From assembly GCF_036227405.1 (NCBI RefSeq), contig NZ_CP109473.1, positions 7,812,001 to 7,876,000 on the forward strand: a DNA stretch of 64,000 nucleotides. The letters run 5' to 3'. Position numbers and translations under genes: made by a program. This document shows, in pieces, positions 36,073 through 45,767 of this stretch (position 1 is the first letter of the stretch; the number at the start of each line of letters is the position of its first letter). The stretch comes from Streptomyces sp. NBC_01460 (GTDB lineage Bacteria; Actinomycetota; Actinomycetes; Streptomycetales; Streptomycetaceae). The notes under the pieces are model-generated. The model made no database searches and was not told the DNA's origin. It saw only the letters and a list, made by a program, of their open reading frames with translations.

Positions 36073-37268
36073 CCGGATCACTTGCCGGACTGCTCGTCGT
36101 CGACCTGACCCGCGCGCTCGCCGGGCCCCAGGCGGCCATGATGCTCGGTGACCTCGGCGCCCGTGTGATCAAGGTTGAGAGTCCCGCGGGGGACGACACC
36201 CGTTCCTGGGGGCCGCCGTTCGTCCAGGCGGACGACGGCACCGAGGAGTCGACGTACTTTCTGTCGTGCAACAGGAACAAGGAATCGATCACGCTCAATC
36301 TGAAGCGGGACGAGGACGCACAGGTGCTCGCCCGGCTCATCGAGCAGGCAGACGTCCTGCTCGAGAACTACAAGCCGGGCGCGCTGCAGCGGCTCGGCTT
36401 CGGGACCGCGCGGCTGATGGAGCTCAATCCCCGTCTGGTGGTGCTGTCGATCAGCGGATTCGGCCACGACGGACCCGAAGCCGGCCGTGCCGGGTATGAC
36501 CAGATCGCGCAGGGCGAGGGTGGTCTGATGTCCCTCACCGGACCGGATCCCGCTCACCCCCAGCGCGTCGGCGTACCGATCGCCGACCTGCTCGCTGGTA
36601 TGAACGGCGCCTTCGGCGTGCTCGCCGCCCTGCGCGAACGCGACCGCACCGGCCGGGGACAGATCGTGCGCACGTCGCTGCTGGCCTCCGTCGTCGCTGC
36701 CCATGCCTTCCAGGGGACCCGCTGGACCGTGGCCGGCGAGGTCGGCCGGGCGCAGGGGAACCAGCACCCGACGATCGCTCCGTACGGACTGTTCCGCTGT
36801 GCTGGCGGAAGCGTGCAGATCGCCTGCGGGAACGACGCCATGTGGCGGCGCCTCTGCGTGGCCTTCGACCTTGCGGCGGACGACCCGCGCTACGTGAGGA
36901 ACGCCGACCGCCTGGCGAACCGGGAGAGTCTCACCGCACTTCTCGAGAACGCGTTCGTGGAGCACGGGCCGGACGAACTCCTGGACCAGCTTGCCGACAT
37001 CGACATTCCGGCCGGCCGGGTCCGCACCCTGGACGAGGTCTACGAGTGGGAACAGACCCGCTCCCAGGGACTTCTCGTCGACGTCGAGCACCAGAGTCTG
37101 GGGAAGATCTCGCTACCGGGATCAGCCCTGCGGACGTACACCGTTGAAGCCGATGGCGTCGAGACGGAGACGACCCGCGTCAGTCACCGTCCCCCACCCG
37201 TCCTCGACGCCGATGCCCAGGCCGTCCGGGATTGGCTGGACACCGCGGCAGGCGCTCCCTCGGCCTGA
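36069..37268 (+). CDS. CaiB/BaiF family (class III) CoA-transferase
   Basis: This 399-residue enzyme transfers CoA between carboxylic acids. Family landmarks are VVDLTRALAGPQAAMMLGDLGARVIKVE at the N-terminus, FLSCNRNKESITLNLK, and AGYDQIAQGEGGLMSLTG with the catalytic Asp. The central GVPIADLLAGMNGAFGVLAAL and C-terminal PAGRVRTLDEVYEWEQ also fit. It would activate the carboxylate substrate or an intermediate of the pathway as a CoA thioester, or recover CoA. The specific acid cannot be told from sequence. It overlaps the cupin gene by 4 bp. Confidence 0.9.
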   Translation: MTGSLAGLLVVDLTRALAGPQAAMMLGDLGARVIKVESPAGDDTRSWGPPFVQADDGTEESTYFLSCNRNKESITLNLKRDEDAQVLARLIEQADVLLENYKPGALQRLGFGTARLMELNPRLVVLSISGFGHDGPEAGRAGYDQIAQGEGGLMSLTGPDPAHPQRVGVPIADLLAGMNGAFGVLAALRERDRTGRGQIVRTSLLASVVAAHAFQGTRWTVAGEVGRAQGNQHPTIAPYGLFRCAGGSVQIACGNDAMWRRLCVAFDLAADDPRYVRNADRLANRESLTALLENAFVEHGPDELLDQLADIDIPAGRVRTLDEVYEWEQTRSQGLLVDVEHQSLGKISLPGSALRTYTVEADGVETETTRVSHRPPPVLDADAQAVRDWLDTAAGAPSA

Positions 37269-37443
37269 GAGCGGATCGTGGCGCGGGCCCGTCCGAGCAG
37301 AGCCCCGAAGCCCGAGCCGAGGTTCCGAAGCTCCCGAGCAGAGCTTCTGGCGACTTCACACAGCACCACCTTCCCATACGCCCACACCCATCACGTCTGC
37401 GCCGGCCGGGACGGCCCGCACGCAGACCGAGAAGGAGATCTCG

Positions 37444-37938
37444 GTGAGAGATATCGAGCCGGTGCAGGCCGCCCACCAGCTGCGGCAAGCCTTCGGATGT
37501 TTCCCCTCCGGAGTCACCGCCCTGTGCGCCTACCGCGACGGCGAGCCCGTGGGATTCGCCGCGAGCTCATTCACCTCCGTGTCGATGGACCCGCCGTTGG
37601 TGTCGGTGTGCATACAACACACCTCCACGACCTGGCCCAAGCTGCGGGAGCGTCCCAGGCTGGGGCTGAGCGTGCTGGCCGAGGGCCAGGACGAGATCTG
37701 CGCCCGGCTGGCGAGCAAGAGCGGCGACCGGTTCGCCGGCGTGGACTGGTTCGCCTCGGACGACGGCAGCGTTTTCCTGGAGGGCGCCACGCTGTGGCTG
37801 GACTGCACGATCCAGGAAGAGGTGCCGTGTGGGGACCACGACATCGTGCTGCTCGGCATCCAGGGTCTCAGCGCGGTCCTCGACACCTCCCCTCTTGTGT
37901 TCCACGGCAGCCGTTTCCGGCGTCTGGCCAGCATCTGA
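37444..37938 (+). CDS. Flavin reductase of a two-component monooxygenase
   Basis: This 164-residue protein belongs to the HpaC-type flavin reductases. These supply reduced FMN or FAD to a separate monooxygenase. Typical segments are FGCFPSGVTALCAYRDGEPVG (shown in part), ASSFTSVSMDPPLVSVCI and RFAGVDWFASDDG. The GTG at 37444 has GAAGGAG upstream, which decides the start. The two acyl-CoA-dehydrogenase-type monooxygenases at 54310 and 59255 are the obvious partners, although they lie 17-22 kb away. Confidence 0.88.
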   Translation: MRDIEPVQAAHQLRQAFGCFPSGVTALCAYRDGEPVGFAASSFTSVSMDPPLVSVCIQHTSTTWPKLRERPRLGLSVLAEGQDEICARLASKSGDRFAGVDWFASDDGSVFLEGATLWLDCTIQEEVPCGDHDIVLLGIQGLSAVLDTSPLVFHGSRFRRLASI

Positions 37939-38028
37939 CGAGGGAAGGCGTCGTCCTTCCCGGACGACCGATACGCACCGGCACCACGAAGCGTGCCGGC
38001 CAACGGTTGTGAGGAATTGAGGCTAACG

Positions 38029-39162
38029 ATGGAGAGCATGCAAGCGCCGGACCGCGCACGGCCGAGAGGGGTTCCGGCAGCGGTCGTCGACGCTCCCGGC
38101 AGTGAACCGCGACTGGGTTCAGTCACGTTGCCGCCGCGTACGCCCGGCACCACGCTCGTGGCCGTGGTCGCGGCGCCGCTGAATCCGCTGGACCTGGTGA
38201 TCGCCTCCGGAACGTTCCACTCGGCTCGCCATGAGGCCCCGTACGTCCCGGGCAGTGAGTGCGTGGGCGTCGTGCTCGACTCGGACCGCTATGTGCCGGG
38301 CTCCTGGGTCTACGGTGTGTGCGACGCGTCGCCGGACACCCCGGGTTCCTTCGCCACGCAGGCACTCATCGCCGACGAGGACCTGCTGCTGCTGCCCGAA
38401 GGCCTTGATCCCGTGCTCGCGGCGGCGGTCGGCAACTCCGGCACCGCCGCGTACATGCCGCTCGTCGAGGACGCCGGTCTGCGCCCCGGCGAGACCGTAC
38501 TCGTTCTGGGCGCCACCGGCTCCGTCGGGCAACTGGCGGTCCAGGTGGCACACCGCAGCGGAGCGAGCCGGGTGGTCGGCGTCGCCCGCGACCACGCGGC
38601 GCTCGGGCGCCTTCTCCAGCTCGGCGCCGACGCTGTTGTCGATCTGCGTGCCGACGAGAGCGTGGACGAATTCGCGACCAGGCTGCGAGAGGTGGCCGGA
38701 CCGGTGGACGTCGTCCTGGACGGCGTCTACGGCGTGCCGTTCGAGGCGGCGCTCCGGGTGTGCGCACCACGAGCCAGGGTGGTCAACATCGGCAACCCGG
38801 CCGGTGCGACCGCACAGGTGCCGGCCGGGCTGCTGCGCGGCAAGCAGCTCACGCTGTCCGGCTTCGCGGGCCTGCACACCCCGTTGTCCAAGAAGCAGCC
38901 GGCGCTCACCTGGCTCTGGAGTGCCCTCGCGCTCGACGAGCTGAAGATCGACGTGCGTACCGTCGCGCTGGAGGAACTGCCGACGGCGTGGCGGGCACAG
39001 GCGGCTTCGCCGCACCACAAGTGCGTCGTCTTGCCCCAGGACGCCCACGGCTACGAGGTGAGGCGGCCTGCCCCCACCAACCCGAACGGCCGACCCGCTC
39101 CGTTCGACCACGTGCCGATCGCCCCCGCGGACCGCACCGAGGCAGGAGGGCGGGGCGCATGA
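38029..39162 (+). CDS. Quinone oxidoreductase-like medium-chain dehydrogenase
   Basis: This 377-residue protein has the GroES-like N-terminal part (LVAVVAAPLNPLDLVIASG, YVPGSECVGVVLDS) and the Rossmann motif VLVLGATGSVGQLAVQVA. The zinc ligands of alcohol dehydrogenases are absent, as in NADPH:quinone or enone reductases. It would reduce a quinone or an alpha,beta-unsaturated carbonyl intermediate. The C-terminal 40 residues are Pro-rich and not part of the fold. The ATG at 38029 has GAGG upstream. Its stop overlaps the next gene by ATGA. Confidence 0.86.
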   Translation: MESMQAPDRARPRGVPAAVVDAPGSEPRLGSVTLPPRTPGTTLVAVVAAPLNPLDLVIASGTFHSARHEAPYVPGSECVGVVLDSDRYVPGSWVYGVCDASPDTPGSFATQALIADEDLLLLPEGLDPVLAAAVGNSGTAAYMPLVEDAGLRPGETVLVLGATGSVGQLAVQVAHRSGASRVVGVARDHAALGRLLQLGADAVVDLRADESVDEFATRLREVAGPVDVVLDGVYGVPFEAALRVCAPRARVVNIGNPAGATAQVPAGLLRGKQLTLSGFAGLHTPLSKKQPALTWLWSALALDELKIDVRTVALEELPTAWRAQAASPHHKCVVLPQDAHGYEVRRPAPTNPNGRPAPFDHVPIAPADRTEAGGRGA

Positions 39163-40763
39163 CGACGCGACCTGATCCCATTCCCGCCGCGCACCTCCGG
39201 CCGGTGGTCGACTGCCTCGTCGTCGGCGGTGGTCCCGTGGGGTTGCTCACGGCCCTCCTCCTCGGCCGGGCCGGTCTGCAGGTGTCCGTCGTGGAGCGAT
39301 GGCCGGAGCGGTATCCACTGCCACGGGCGTGCACCATCGACCACGAGGCACTCCGCATCCTGCAGTCCGCGGGCCTCATGGACGACCACGCCGACTTGTT
39401 CGAAGCATCCCAGGGGGAGCGGGGCGGGTACGAGTTCCGCAACGGTGAAGGCGAACTCCTGCAGGCCATCGACTGGAACCGGGCCTCCGAGTCGGGATGG
39501 GCGAACACCAACGGTTTCTACCAGCCCGACCTCGAGGCGGCCCTCGAAGACCTGGCGGTCGCGACGCCGGGCGTGCGGGTCCACCGCGGTTGGACCTTCC
39601 AGGACGTGATTCCGGACGACGACGGAGTGTCCGTACGGGTGGGCCGCACCGAGGACCCCGCTGAGACCGCGCAGGTCCGGTCGCGGTGGCTCATCGGCGC
39701 GGACGGCGCCAATAGTGCGGTGCGCTCCCAGCTCGGCATCGGGACCGGCGACTCGGGGTTTCAGGCGGACTGGCTGGTGGTGGACTACCAGCCGCTCGCC
39801 GAGGAGGACTGGAGTGCCTTCGTCACCCAGTACTGCGATCCGGCGCAGCCCGCCACCGCGGTCAACAGCGGCCCGGGGCGACGGCGTTTCGAGTTCATGC
39901 GCCGCGCGGACATGACCGTCGAGGAACTGGGCCGGGACAGCACGGCCTGGCGGCTCATGGCGCCCTGGGGTGTCACACCGAAGACCGCCCGCCTGGAACG
40001 CCACGCCGTCTATACGTTCCGGGGGAGCTGGGCGCACACCTGGCGCGAGGGGAACGTGTTCCTCGCGGGCGACTCGGCCCATCTGATGCCTCCCTTCCTC
40101 GGGCAGGGGCTGTGCTCCGGCCTGAGGGACGCCCGCGCGCTCACCTGGCGGCTGATCATGGTCCACCAGGGGCTGGCGACGCCGGCGGTGTTCGACACGT
40201 ACGGGCCGGAACGCTCCGGCCATGTGCGGGAGATCATCGACGAGGCGGTGGCCGCCGGTCGCGTCATCTGCGAACTCGACGTCGACCGGGCGGCCGCACG
40301 GGACGCCGACATGAGGAAGCGGTCGTCCGATCCGGACGCCATCACGCGGGAGCCTCCGCACCCTCGCCTGGGTGAGCCGTCGCTGACGATCCCGGGCAGG
40401 GACGCGGAAGGGCGGCTGGCACCGCAGGGGCGCGTTCGCACCGCTGACCGGGAGGGACTCTTCGACGACGTCGTCGGTGGCGGCTGGCAGCTGATCAGCC
40501 GTGCCGGGGACCCTGCCGCGCGCCTGAGCGACGAGGACGCCGCCTGGTTCCGCGAGAGGGGCGGCGTGGTCGCCGACGTCTCGCGCGGAAGTGGCTTCCA
40601 GGATCTCGACGGGGCCTACGCGCGCTGGTTCGCCGAGCACGAGTGCGAGGTGCTTCTCGCCCGACCGGACTTCTACGTCTTCGCGGCCGGCGAGCACGAG
40701 GACATCCCACGCTTCGTCTCACGTCTGCGTCAAGCGCTCCAGCCTGCGGCGGAAGCGAGGTAA
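39159..40763 (+). CDS. FAD-dependent aromatic hydroxylase, MhpA/PheA-like
   Basis: This 534-residue single-component flavoprotein monooxygenase would hydroxylate an aromatic ring with NAD(P)H and oxygen. It has the FAD motif VVGGGPVGLLTALLLGRAGL, the DG motif WLIGADGANSAVRSQLG and the GD motif VFLAGDSAHLMPPFLGQG. The length and the C-terminal thioredoxin-like region (RPDFYVFAAGEHEDIPRFV) match 3-(3-hydroxyphenyl)propionate hydroxylase-type enzymes. An AGGAGGG precedes the ATG at 39159, and the start overlaps the previous stop. The exact phenolic substrate is unknown. Confidence 0.9.
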   Translation: MTTRPDPIPAAHLRPVVDCLVVGGGPVGLLTALLLGRAGLQVSVVERWPERYPLPRACTIDHEALRILQSAGLMDDHADLFEASQGERGGYEFRNGEGELLQAIDWNRASESGWANTNGFYQPDLEAALEDLAVATPGVRVHRGWTFQDVIPDDDGVSVRVGRTEDPAETAQVRSRWLIGADGANSAVRSQLGIGTGDSGFQADWLVVDYQPLAEEDWSAFVTQYCDPAQPATAVNSGPGRRRFEFMRRADMTVEELGRDSTAWRLMAPWGVTPKTARLERHAVYTFRGSWAHTWREGNVFLAGDSAHLMPPFLGQGLCSGLRDARALTWRLIMVHQGLATPAVFDTYGPERSGHVREIIDEAVAAGRVICELDVDRAAARDADMRKRSSDPDAITREPPHPRLGEPSLTIPGRDAEGRLAPQGRVRTADREGLFDDVVGGGWQLISRAGDPAARLSDEDAAWFRERGGVVADVSRGSGFQDLDGAYARWFAEHECEVLLARPDFYVFAAGEHEDIPRFVSRLRQALQPAAEAR

Positions 40764-40935
40764 TCGACGACGGGCCCGCGGATCGCTCGGCCCGTCGGGT
40801 CTCAAGGTTCACACGCCGGGCGGCCAGGGTGGATCCGGCTCCCCCTCTCTCGTAGTCAGGCCGACGGTCCGGTGACCGGACACGTCGGTGCGGGAGAAGG
40901 GGCGCTTCCACAAGGGGAATCAAGGAGGATTCCGC

Positions 40936-42180
40936 ATGACCATGGACAAGTCAGCAACGCTCATCCGGGCAGGCGAAGACCCGTCCGACAGGAGCAGGGA
41001 AGCGACGGGGTGGCGTACGGCCATAGCGTCCGCGCTCGGGCTCACTGTCGGCCCCAGCGTTCTCACGGTCATGTCGTTCGGGGCGTTCATCGCCCCGCTC
41101 CACCGGGAGTTCGGCTGGGGCGTCTCCGACATCGGCCTGGCTGCTTCCTTCCTCAGCATCACGGTCATGATCATTTCGCCCCTGCAGGGTTACCTGGTCG
41201 ACCGGTACGGGGGCCGCCGAGTCATCCTGTGCAGTTCTCCGGTCTTCGGGCTCTCCCTCATGGGGATGTACTTCCTGCCCGACAACCTATCCGTGTTCTA
41301 CCTGGCCTGGGCCCTCATCCCGGTCTGCGGCCTGGGCCTCTGGCCGGTCGCCTACCTCCGTCTCACAGCGGGCTGGTTCGAGCGAAAGCTCGGGTTCGCA
41401 CTGGGGATCGCCAACTCCGGCATCGGAGTCGGCACGGTGATCGTTCCCATCCTCACGGCATGGCTGATCGGGGCGTTCGGCTGGCGAGCGGCTTTCCTCG
41501 GGCTGGGGGCGGTTGCGCTCATCGCCTTCCCGATCGCGTTCTTCCTCATCACGGAACCGAGCCCACGTAAGACAGATGTCAGTAGGAGTGGCGACACGCT
41601 CAAGGTCTCAGCGCGGAGGAGGCCGTTCTGGCTCATCCTGGGGGCGTTCCTCCTGCTCGGGCTGGTCGGTTCCTCTATAACGGTCTATCAGATTCCTCTG
41701 TTGCTCGATGCCGGCGTCCCGGAACACATCGCCAACCTGGTGCCGGTGGCGCTCGGGCTCGCACTCATCGTGGCCAGGGTCGTGACCGGGTGGCTGCTCG
41801 ACCGCTTCAAGGCGTCGGTGGTCATGGCCTTCAACCTCACCGGCGGTCTCATATCGGTGCTGCTGTTCGCGGCGGGACCGAACGTGGTGACGGGGCTTAT
41901 CGCCGCGGCGCTGGCCGGTCTGTTGATCGGCGCCGAGTTCGACGTCCTCAGCTATCTCGTGCCCCGGCACTTCGGACGTATGGCCTACGGCAAGATCTAC
42001 GGCATCGCGTTCTCGGCGTTCCAGATCGGCGGGGCGATCGCCTCGTCCGCGGTGAGCGCGAGCCGGGAGAGCTCAGGCTCCTACACTCCGGCGATGCTCA
42101 CGCTGGCCGTCGTGTGCGTGGTCTGCGCAGGCATGTTCATGTGCCTCGGCCCCTATCGGTACGACGCGGCTCACAAGTGA
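40936..42180 (+). CDS. Major facilitator superfamily transporter
   Basis: This 414-residue membrane protein has about 12 hydrophobic segments. It also has a typical MFS loop between helices 2 and 3 (GYLVDRYGGRRVIL) and its counterpart in the second half (GWLLDRFKASVVMA). It resembles monocarboxylate/oxalate-formate-type MFS carriers and probably imports the pathway substrate. The ATG at 40936 follows a strong AAGGAGG. It lies inside the catabolic operon, 172 bp after the hydroxylase gene. Confidence 0.9.
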   Translation: MTMDKSATLIRAGEDPSDRSREATGWRTAIASALGLTVGPSVLTVMSFGAFIAPLHREFGWGVSDIGLAASFLSITVMIISPLQGYLVDRYGGRRVILCSSPVFGLSLMGMYFLPDNLSVFYLAWALIPVCGLGLWPVAYLRLTAGWFERKLGFALGIANSGIGVGTVIVPILTAWLIGAFGWRAAFLGLGAVALIAFPIAFFLITEPSPRKTDVSRSGDTLKVSARRRPFWLILGAFLLLGLVGSSITVYQIPLLLDAGVPEHIANLVPVALGLALIVARVVTGWLLDRFKASVVMAFNLTGGLISVLLFAAGPNVVTGLIAAALAGLLIGAEFDVLSYLVPRHFGRMAYGKIYGIAFSAFQIGGAIASSAVSASRESSGSYTPAMLTLAVVCVVCAGMFMCLGPYRYDAAHK

Positions 42181-42348
42181 AAACGGAACGAGAGCGCAGG
42201 AGCGCCCCGAGCCGACGAGGGCCCCGCTCGGCAGCACTACCGAGGCGCTGTCCTGGTCCGGGCGTACCGGACAGCACACCCTGTCGCACGAATGAGCAGC
42301 ATCACCCCCCACACACAGACCCACCCACGAAGAAAGGCAGGGAACGTC

Positions 42349-43488
42349 ATGACGGCAACGCCACATCAGCATCCTGACGCTGAGCTTCCGGAGGCACACC
42401 GGCCGCGGACGGGTGGCTCGTTCGACGCGACGGCGGTCACCTTCGCGGCGATGGGGCTCTTCGACGGACTGAGTGCGGACCAGCGTGAGCAGGCGCTGCT
42501 GCCCTGGACGAACCCCGACCGGACGCACTGGAACTTCCTGCCGGAGTCCGGCCGCCCGGGCGTGCCGCTCGGAGACCTGGACCGGAGACAGGAGGTGTTG
42601 GCGCACCGGCTGATCGCCGAGTCGATGTCGACCGCGGCGTACGCTCGTGTGGTCCAGGTGATGTCCAACGAGCACGTGCTCCGCGAACTGAACCAGTCCC
42701 TCTTCGGGCACGTCGCAGCCACGCTCCGCGACGCGCGCGGCTACTTCCTCGTCTTCTTCGGCCAGCCGCAGCCGGACACCACCTGGGGCTGGCGCCTGGT
42801 GGGCCACCATCTGTCGATCAACATCACCGTGGTCGACGGCGACCTGGTCAACGCCACCCCGTTCCTGCTCGGTGCCGAACCTGCCCGCTTCGGCCCCTTC
42901 CGGATCCTCGGCGAGGAGGAGGACGCGGCCTTCGTCCTTCTGGACAGCCTCACCGCCTCCCAGCAGCAGCGGACCATCATCCATTCCAGGCCGCCGGCGG
43001 ACTTCGTCACCCGGACCGTGGCGACCGTCGGCGAGGTCGAGTACCCCGCCTACCACGGGGTCGGCCGCCGTGACGCAATGATCACCGACGAGGACCGCAA
43101 GGCCCTGGCCTACTTCCGGGCCCATCCCCGGGGCTTCCGGGCCGGTGACCTCTCACCGGCCCAGCGCAAGGACTTCGACGAGCTGCTGGCCCTGTTCGTG
43201 GAGCGTGCCCGGCCGGGCCTCGTGGGCTTCGAGATGGACCGGATCGCGGCTGCCGGGGGAGTGGAGGATCTGCACTTCGCCTGGGCAGGCGGCACATCGA
43301 TCGAGCAGCCGCACTACTTCCGCATCCAAGGTCCGGTCACGCTCGTGGAATTCGACAACGCCGAGGACAACGCCAACCACGTGCACAGCGTCTGGCGTGA
43401 CCCCTCCAACGACTTCGGTGCCGATCTCCTGATCCAGCACCTCCTCGATCATGACCACACCGGGGGGCGCGAAGACGCCGGCGACTGA
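42349..43488 (+). CDS. DUF3500 domain protein
   Basis: This 379-residue protein matches the DUF3500 family, as judged from LGHLSINITVVDG-like sequence (WRLVGHHLSINITVVDG), TPFLLGAEPARFGPFRIL and the C-terminal HVHSVWRDPSNDFGADLL. The function of the family is not established to my knowledge. The conserved histidines and acidic residues suggest a metal-dependent or haem-free hydrolase or oxygenase, but that is inference. No signal peptide is seen. The ATG at 42349 has AGGCAGGGAA upstream. Its place between transporter and hydrolase makes it a likely enzyme of the pathway. Confidence 0.8.
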   Translation: MTATPHQHPDAELPEAHRPRTGGSFDATAVTFAAMGLFDGLSADQREQALLPWTNPDRTHWNFLPESGRPGVPLGDLDRRQEVLAHRLIAESMSTAAYARVVQVMSNEHVLRELNQSLFGHVAATLRDARGYFLVFFGQPQPDTTWGWRLVGHHLSINITVVDGDLVNATPFLLGAEPARFGPFRILGEEEDAAFVLLDSLTASQQQRTIIHSRPPADFVTRTVATVGEVEYPAYHGVGRRDAMITDEDRKALAYFRAHPRGFRAGDLSPAQRKDFDELLALFVERARPGLVGFEMDRIAAAGGVEDLHFAWAGGTSIEQPHYFRIQGPVTLVEFDNAEDNANHVHSVWRDPSNDFGADLLIQHLLDHDHTGGREDAGD

Positions 43489-43656
43489 CCGGCGGGCGGA
43501 CTCCGGAGAATCTGCCGATCGCCAGGAACCCGGACGGCAGTGACGCCGTCCGGTGCAGGACCGCCGGCCGACTGACGGCCCGGTGCCTGAGGCGCGAGAA
43601 CAGCAATGACCGACACGGGTCCCGGGCACATCCCGAGGACCAGGAAGGGAAAACAC

Positions 43657-44571
43657 ATGAGGATCGTGGGCATCAGGCGACCGCGTGCCGACTACGGGGT
43701 GGAGGTCGCGGCCCTGGCCGACGACGGCGGGGTCACCGTCATCGCCCCACTGGCGGATTTCTGGGCCGACCCGGCGGGACATCTCTCCCGGCCGCCCGCG
43801 GGTCCGACACTCGACGCCGCGGCGGTCGAGCAGGTGCCGCCGGTGCTTCCCGACGCACGCGTGTTCTGCATCGGACTCAACTATTCGGAGCACGCCGCGG
43901 AAGGGTCCTTCCGCGACCAGGAGCTGCCCCCCTATCCCACCCTGTTCGCCCGGTGGACTCAGTCACTCACCGTTGACGGTGCGGAGGTTCCCGTGCCCTC
44001 CAACGAGGAGGGCCTGGACTGGGAGGGCGAGGTCGTCGCCTGGGTGGGGGCACCGCTCGTCGACGCGGCACCCGAGGAGGCCCTGGCGTCCGTCATCGGG
44101 TACTCCGCCTTCAACGACCTGACCTCGCGCAAAGCGCAGAAGCTGACGTCCCAGTGGATTCTGGGCAAGAACGGAGACCGGTCCGGGCCCATCGGCCCGA
44201 TGGTCCCCGCTGCCGAGGTCGGGGACCTCAGCCAGGGCCTCAGGCTGCAGACGCGCGTCAACGGCGTGACGGTGCAGGACGCTCGCACCGATCAGATGAT
44301 CTACACGGTCGGAGACACGCTGTCCCTGATCTCGCACACCCTGTCCCTGCGCCCGGGCGACATCCTCGCGACCGGTACGCCGTCGGGTGTCGGCTACGCC
44401 CGTAAGCCCCCTCAGCTCCTGCAGCCGGGAGACACAGTCGAGGTCGAGGTGGAACGTCTGGGGAGGGTGCGCAACACCGTCGTGGACAACCGGCATCGAT
44501 CGGCGGGTGACTCCTCCTTGCGCCGCCCTTCCTTCGGGGGCGTCGAGAACCAGCTCACCTCGAGGCGCTGA
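43657..44571 (+). CDS. Fumarylacetoacetate hydrolase family protein
   Basis: This 304-residue enzyme belongs to the FAH superfamily. Its members hydrolyse C-C bonds or isomerise and hydrate ring-fission products. Visible features are FCIGLNYSEHAAEGSF, the metal-binding DWEGEVVAWVG, GYSAFNDLTSRKAQ and GDILATGTPSGVGYARKP. Metal ligands appear intact. It would act on a ring-cleavage product late in the pathway. A good GGAAGGG precedes the ATG at 43657. It is the last gene of the operon and is followed by a strong terminator. Confidence 0.92.
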   Translation: MRIVGIRRPRADYGVEVAALADDGGVTVIAPLADFWADPAGHLSRPPAGPTLDAAAVEQVPPVLPDARVFCIGLNYSEHAAEGSFRDQELPPYPTLFARWTQSLTVDGAEVPVPSNEEGLDWEGEVVAWVGAPLVDAAPEEALASVIGYSAFNDLTSRKAQKLTSQWILGKNGDRSGPIGPMVPAAEVGDLSQGLRLQTRVNGVTVQDARTDQMIYTVGDTLSLISHTLSLRPGDILATGTPSGVGYARKPPQLLQPGDTVEVEVERLGRVRNTVVDNRHRSAGDSSLRRPSFGGVENQLTSRR

Positions 44572-44646
44572 GCCCAGGCCGGCCAGGTGTCAAGGGCACA
44601 CGGGCACCGTGAGGTGCGACGGCGCCCGTCGGCCCGGCCGGTCCGC

Positions 44647-44692
44647 CCGGTGGGCACCCCCTGAACGGTCGGGTTCGGGGGGTGCCCACCGG
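44647..44692 (+). terminator. Strong hairpin terminator of the catabolic operon
   Basis: A perfect 15-bp stem (CCGGTGGGCACCCCC with its complement at 44678-44692) closes a 16-nt loop, 76 bp after the FAH-family stop. No U tract follows, as is common in Streptomyces. Confidence 0.75.
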
Positions 44693-44762
44693 CCGTTGCC
44701 GTCCGCGGCACAGTTGATACGGACAAGGCCCCGCGGCACGGTCCAGGGGCGGGTTCACACCA

Positions 44763-44791
44763 TTGACCTGCTAAGTGTCGACAGTTTCAGT
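44763..44791 (+). promoter_or_regulatory. Candidate gntR promoter with TGTCGACA box in the spacer
   Basis: TTGACC (44763-44768) and TTCAGT (44786-44791) could be -35 and -10. The perfect palindrome TGTCGACA (44776-44783) lies between them, a classic repressor position. A second related site, GGTCGACA (44962-44969), sits just before the gntR start. The rest of the 402-bp gap after the FAH-family gene holds the terminator and no gene. Confidence 0.45.
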
Positions 44792-44973
44792 TAAGAGAGA
44801 GGGCGTGTGCGGCTCGGTCAGCCTGTATATCCCAGGCGAGTGGGGCCAGCGGAGTCACGGATGGACTAGGACGTCACCTGAAGTGTCGGCAAAGTGGTCG
44901 CGGCTTGTCGGCTACGGTTGTCCTTGCAGCTCATCCAGGCGCCCTGTGGACACGCACGAAAGGTCGACACAAC

Positions 44974-45702
44974 ATGACAGCTCAGTCAGCCGAGGTGGCG
45001 AACGACCTCGCTCACCCCGACGAGGTGAGCAGGGCCCATCACACGCTGCGACGCGAGATCATGCACGGTGACCTCCGCCCCGGCGATCCCCTGTCGCAGG
45101 TCGCGCTCGCCCGAAAGCTGGGAGTGAGCCGCGGCCCTCTGCGTGAGGCGCTCAGGATCCTGCAGCGCGAGGGGTTCGTCCAGCAGGAGTCCCAGCACCG
45201 CGCCCGTGTGACCACGTTCAGCAACGAGGACCTCGACGAGCTCTACGCGATGCGCATCACTCTCGAAGCGCTCGCGGTCGGGATCGCCGTACCGCGCATG
45301 AGCGAGGCGCATCTCGAGCAGCTCGACCAACTGCTGGAGGAGATGGACGAGAAGGCGCGCACGGGCGACGTCGAGCAGTGGGAGTGCCCGCACGAGCTGT
45401 TTCACCGGGCCCTGGTCCACCCGTCCGGTCCGCGTATGGAACGGGAGCTCGCCCTGCTGTCGGACCACGCCACGCGCTACCGCCTCGCGTTCGTCTCATG
45501 GAACCCGCTCGAATGGCGGGCGGAGACGAGCGCACAGCACCGCACGATCGCCGATGCGGTGAAGGCGCGTGACGCCAGTGCCGCTTCCCAAGCCCTGGCG
45601 GCTCATCTGGGCCGTACCGCCCTCGTCGTGCTCTCCATCGCGGCACCTACGTACGAACCTGCGCGGATCCGCCGGGCCCTGGCTGTCGCCAGCGGTCAGT
45701 AG
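44974..45702 (+). CDS. GntR-family regulator, FadR/VanR (FCD) type
   Basis: This 242-residue protein has a GntR winged HTH (LSQVALARKLGVSRGPLREALRIL, shown in part, residues about 40-65). An all-helical FCD ligand domain follows, with metal-site residues in LYAMRITLEALAVGIA, HELFHRALV and SAQHRTIADAV. FCD proteins usually sense carboxylic acids and bind TGTnnACA-type palindromes. Such boxes occur here and in the promoters of mutAB, the catabolic operon and the genes at 60.5 and 61.5 kb. It is therefore the best candidate for master regulator of the region. The ATG at 44974 has AAAGG upstream. Confidence 0.9.
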   Translation: MTAQSAEVANDLAHPDEVSRAHHTLRREIMHGDLRPGDPLSQVALARKLGVSRGPLREALRILQREGFVQQESQHRARVTTFSNEDLDELYAMRITLEALAVGIAVPRMSEAHLEQLDQLLEEMDEKARTGDVEQWECPHELFHRALVHPSGPRMERELALLSDHATRYRLAFVSWNPLEWRAETSAQHRTIADAVKARDASAASQALAAHLGRTALVVLSIAAPTYEPARIRRALAVASGQ

Positions 45703-45731
45703 CCGCGGCGCTGTCGGCTCTCTTCCTGCGT

Positions 45732-45763
45732 GGCGTGCCCCTGCCGTACGGCAGGGGCACGCC
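45732..45763. terminator. Perfect palindrome terminator between gntR and acs
   Basis: A 32-bp perfect palindrome (arm GGCGTGCCCCTGCCGT) lies between the convergent gntR and acs genes. It should work in both directions. The acs stop is only 5 bp away. Confidence 0.85.
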
Positions 45764-45767
45764 CTGT

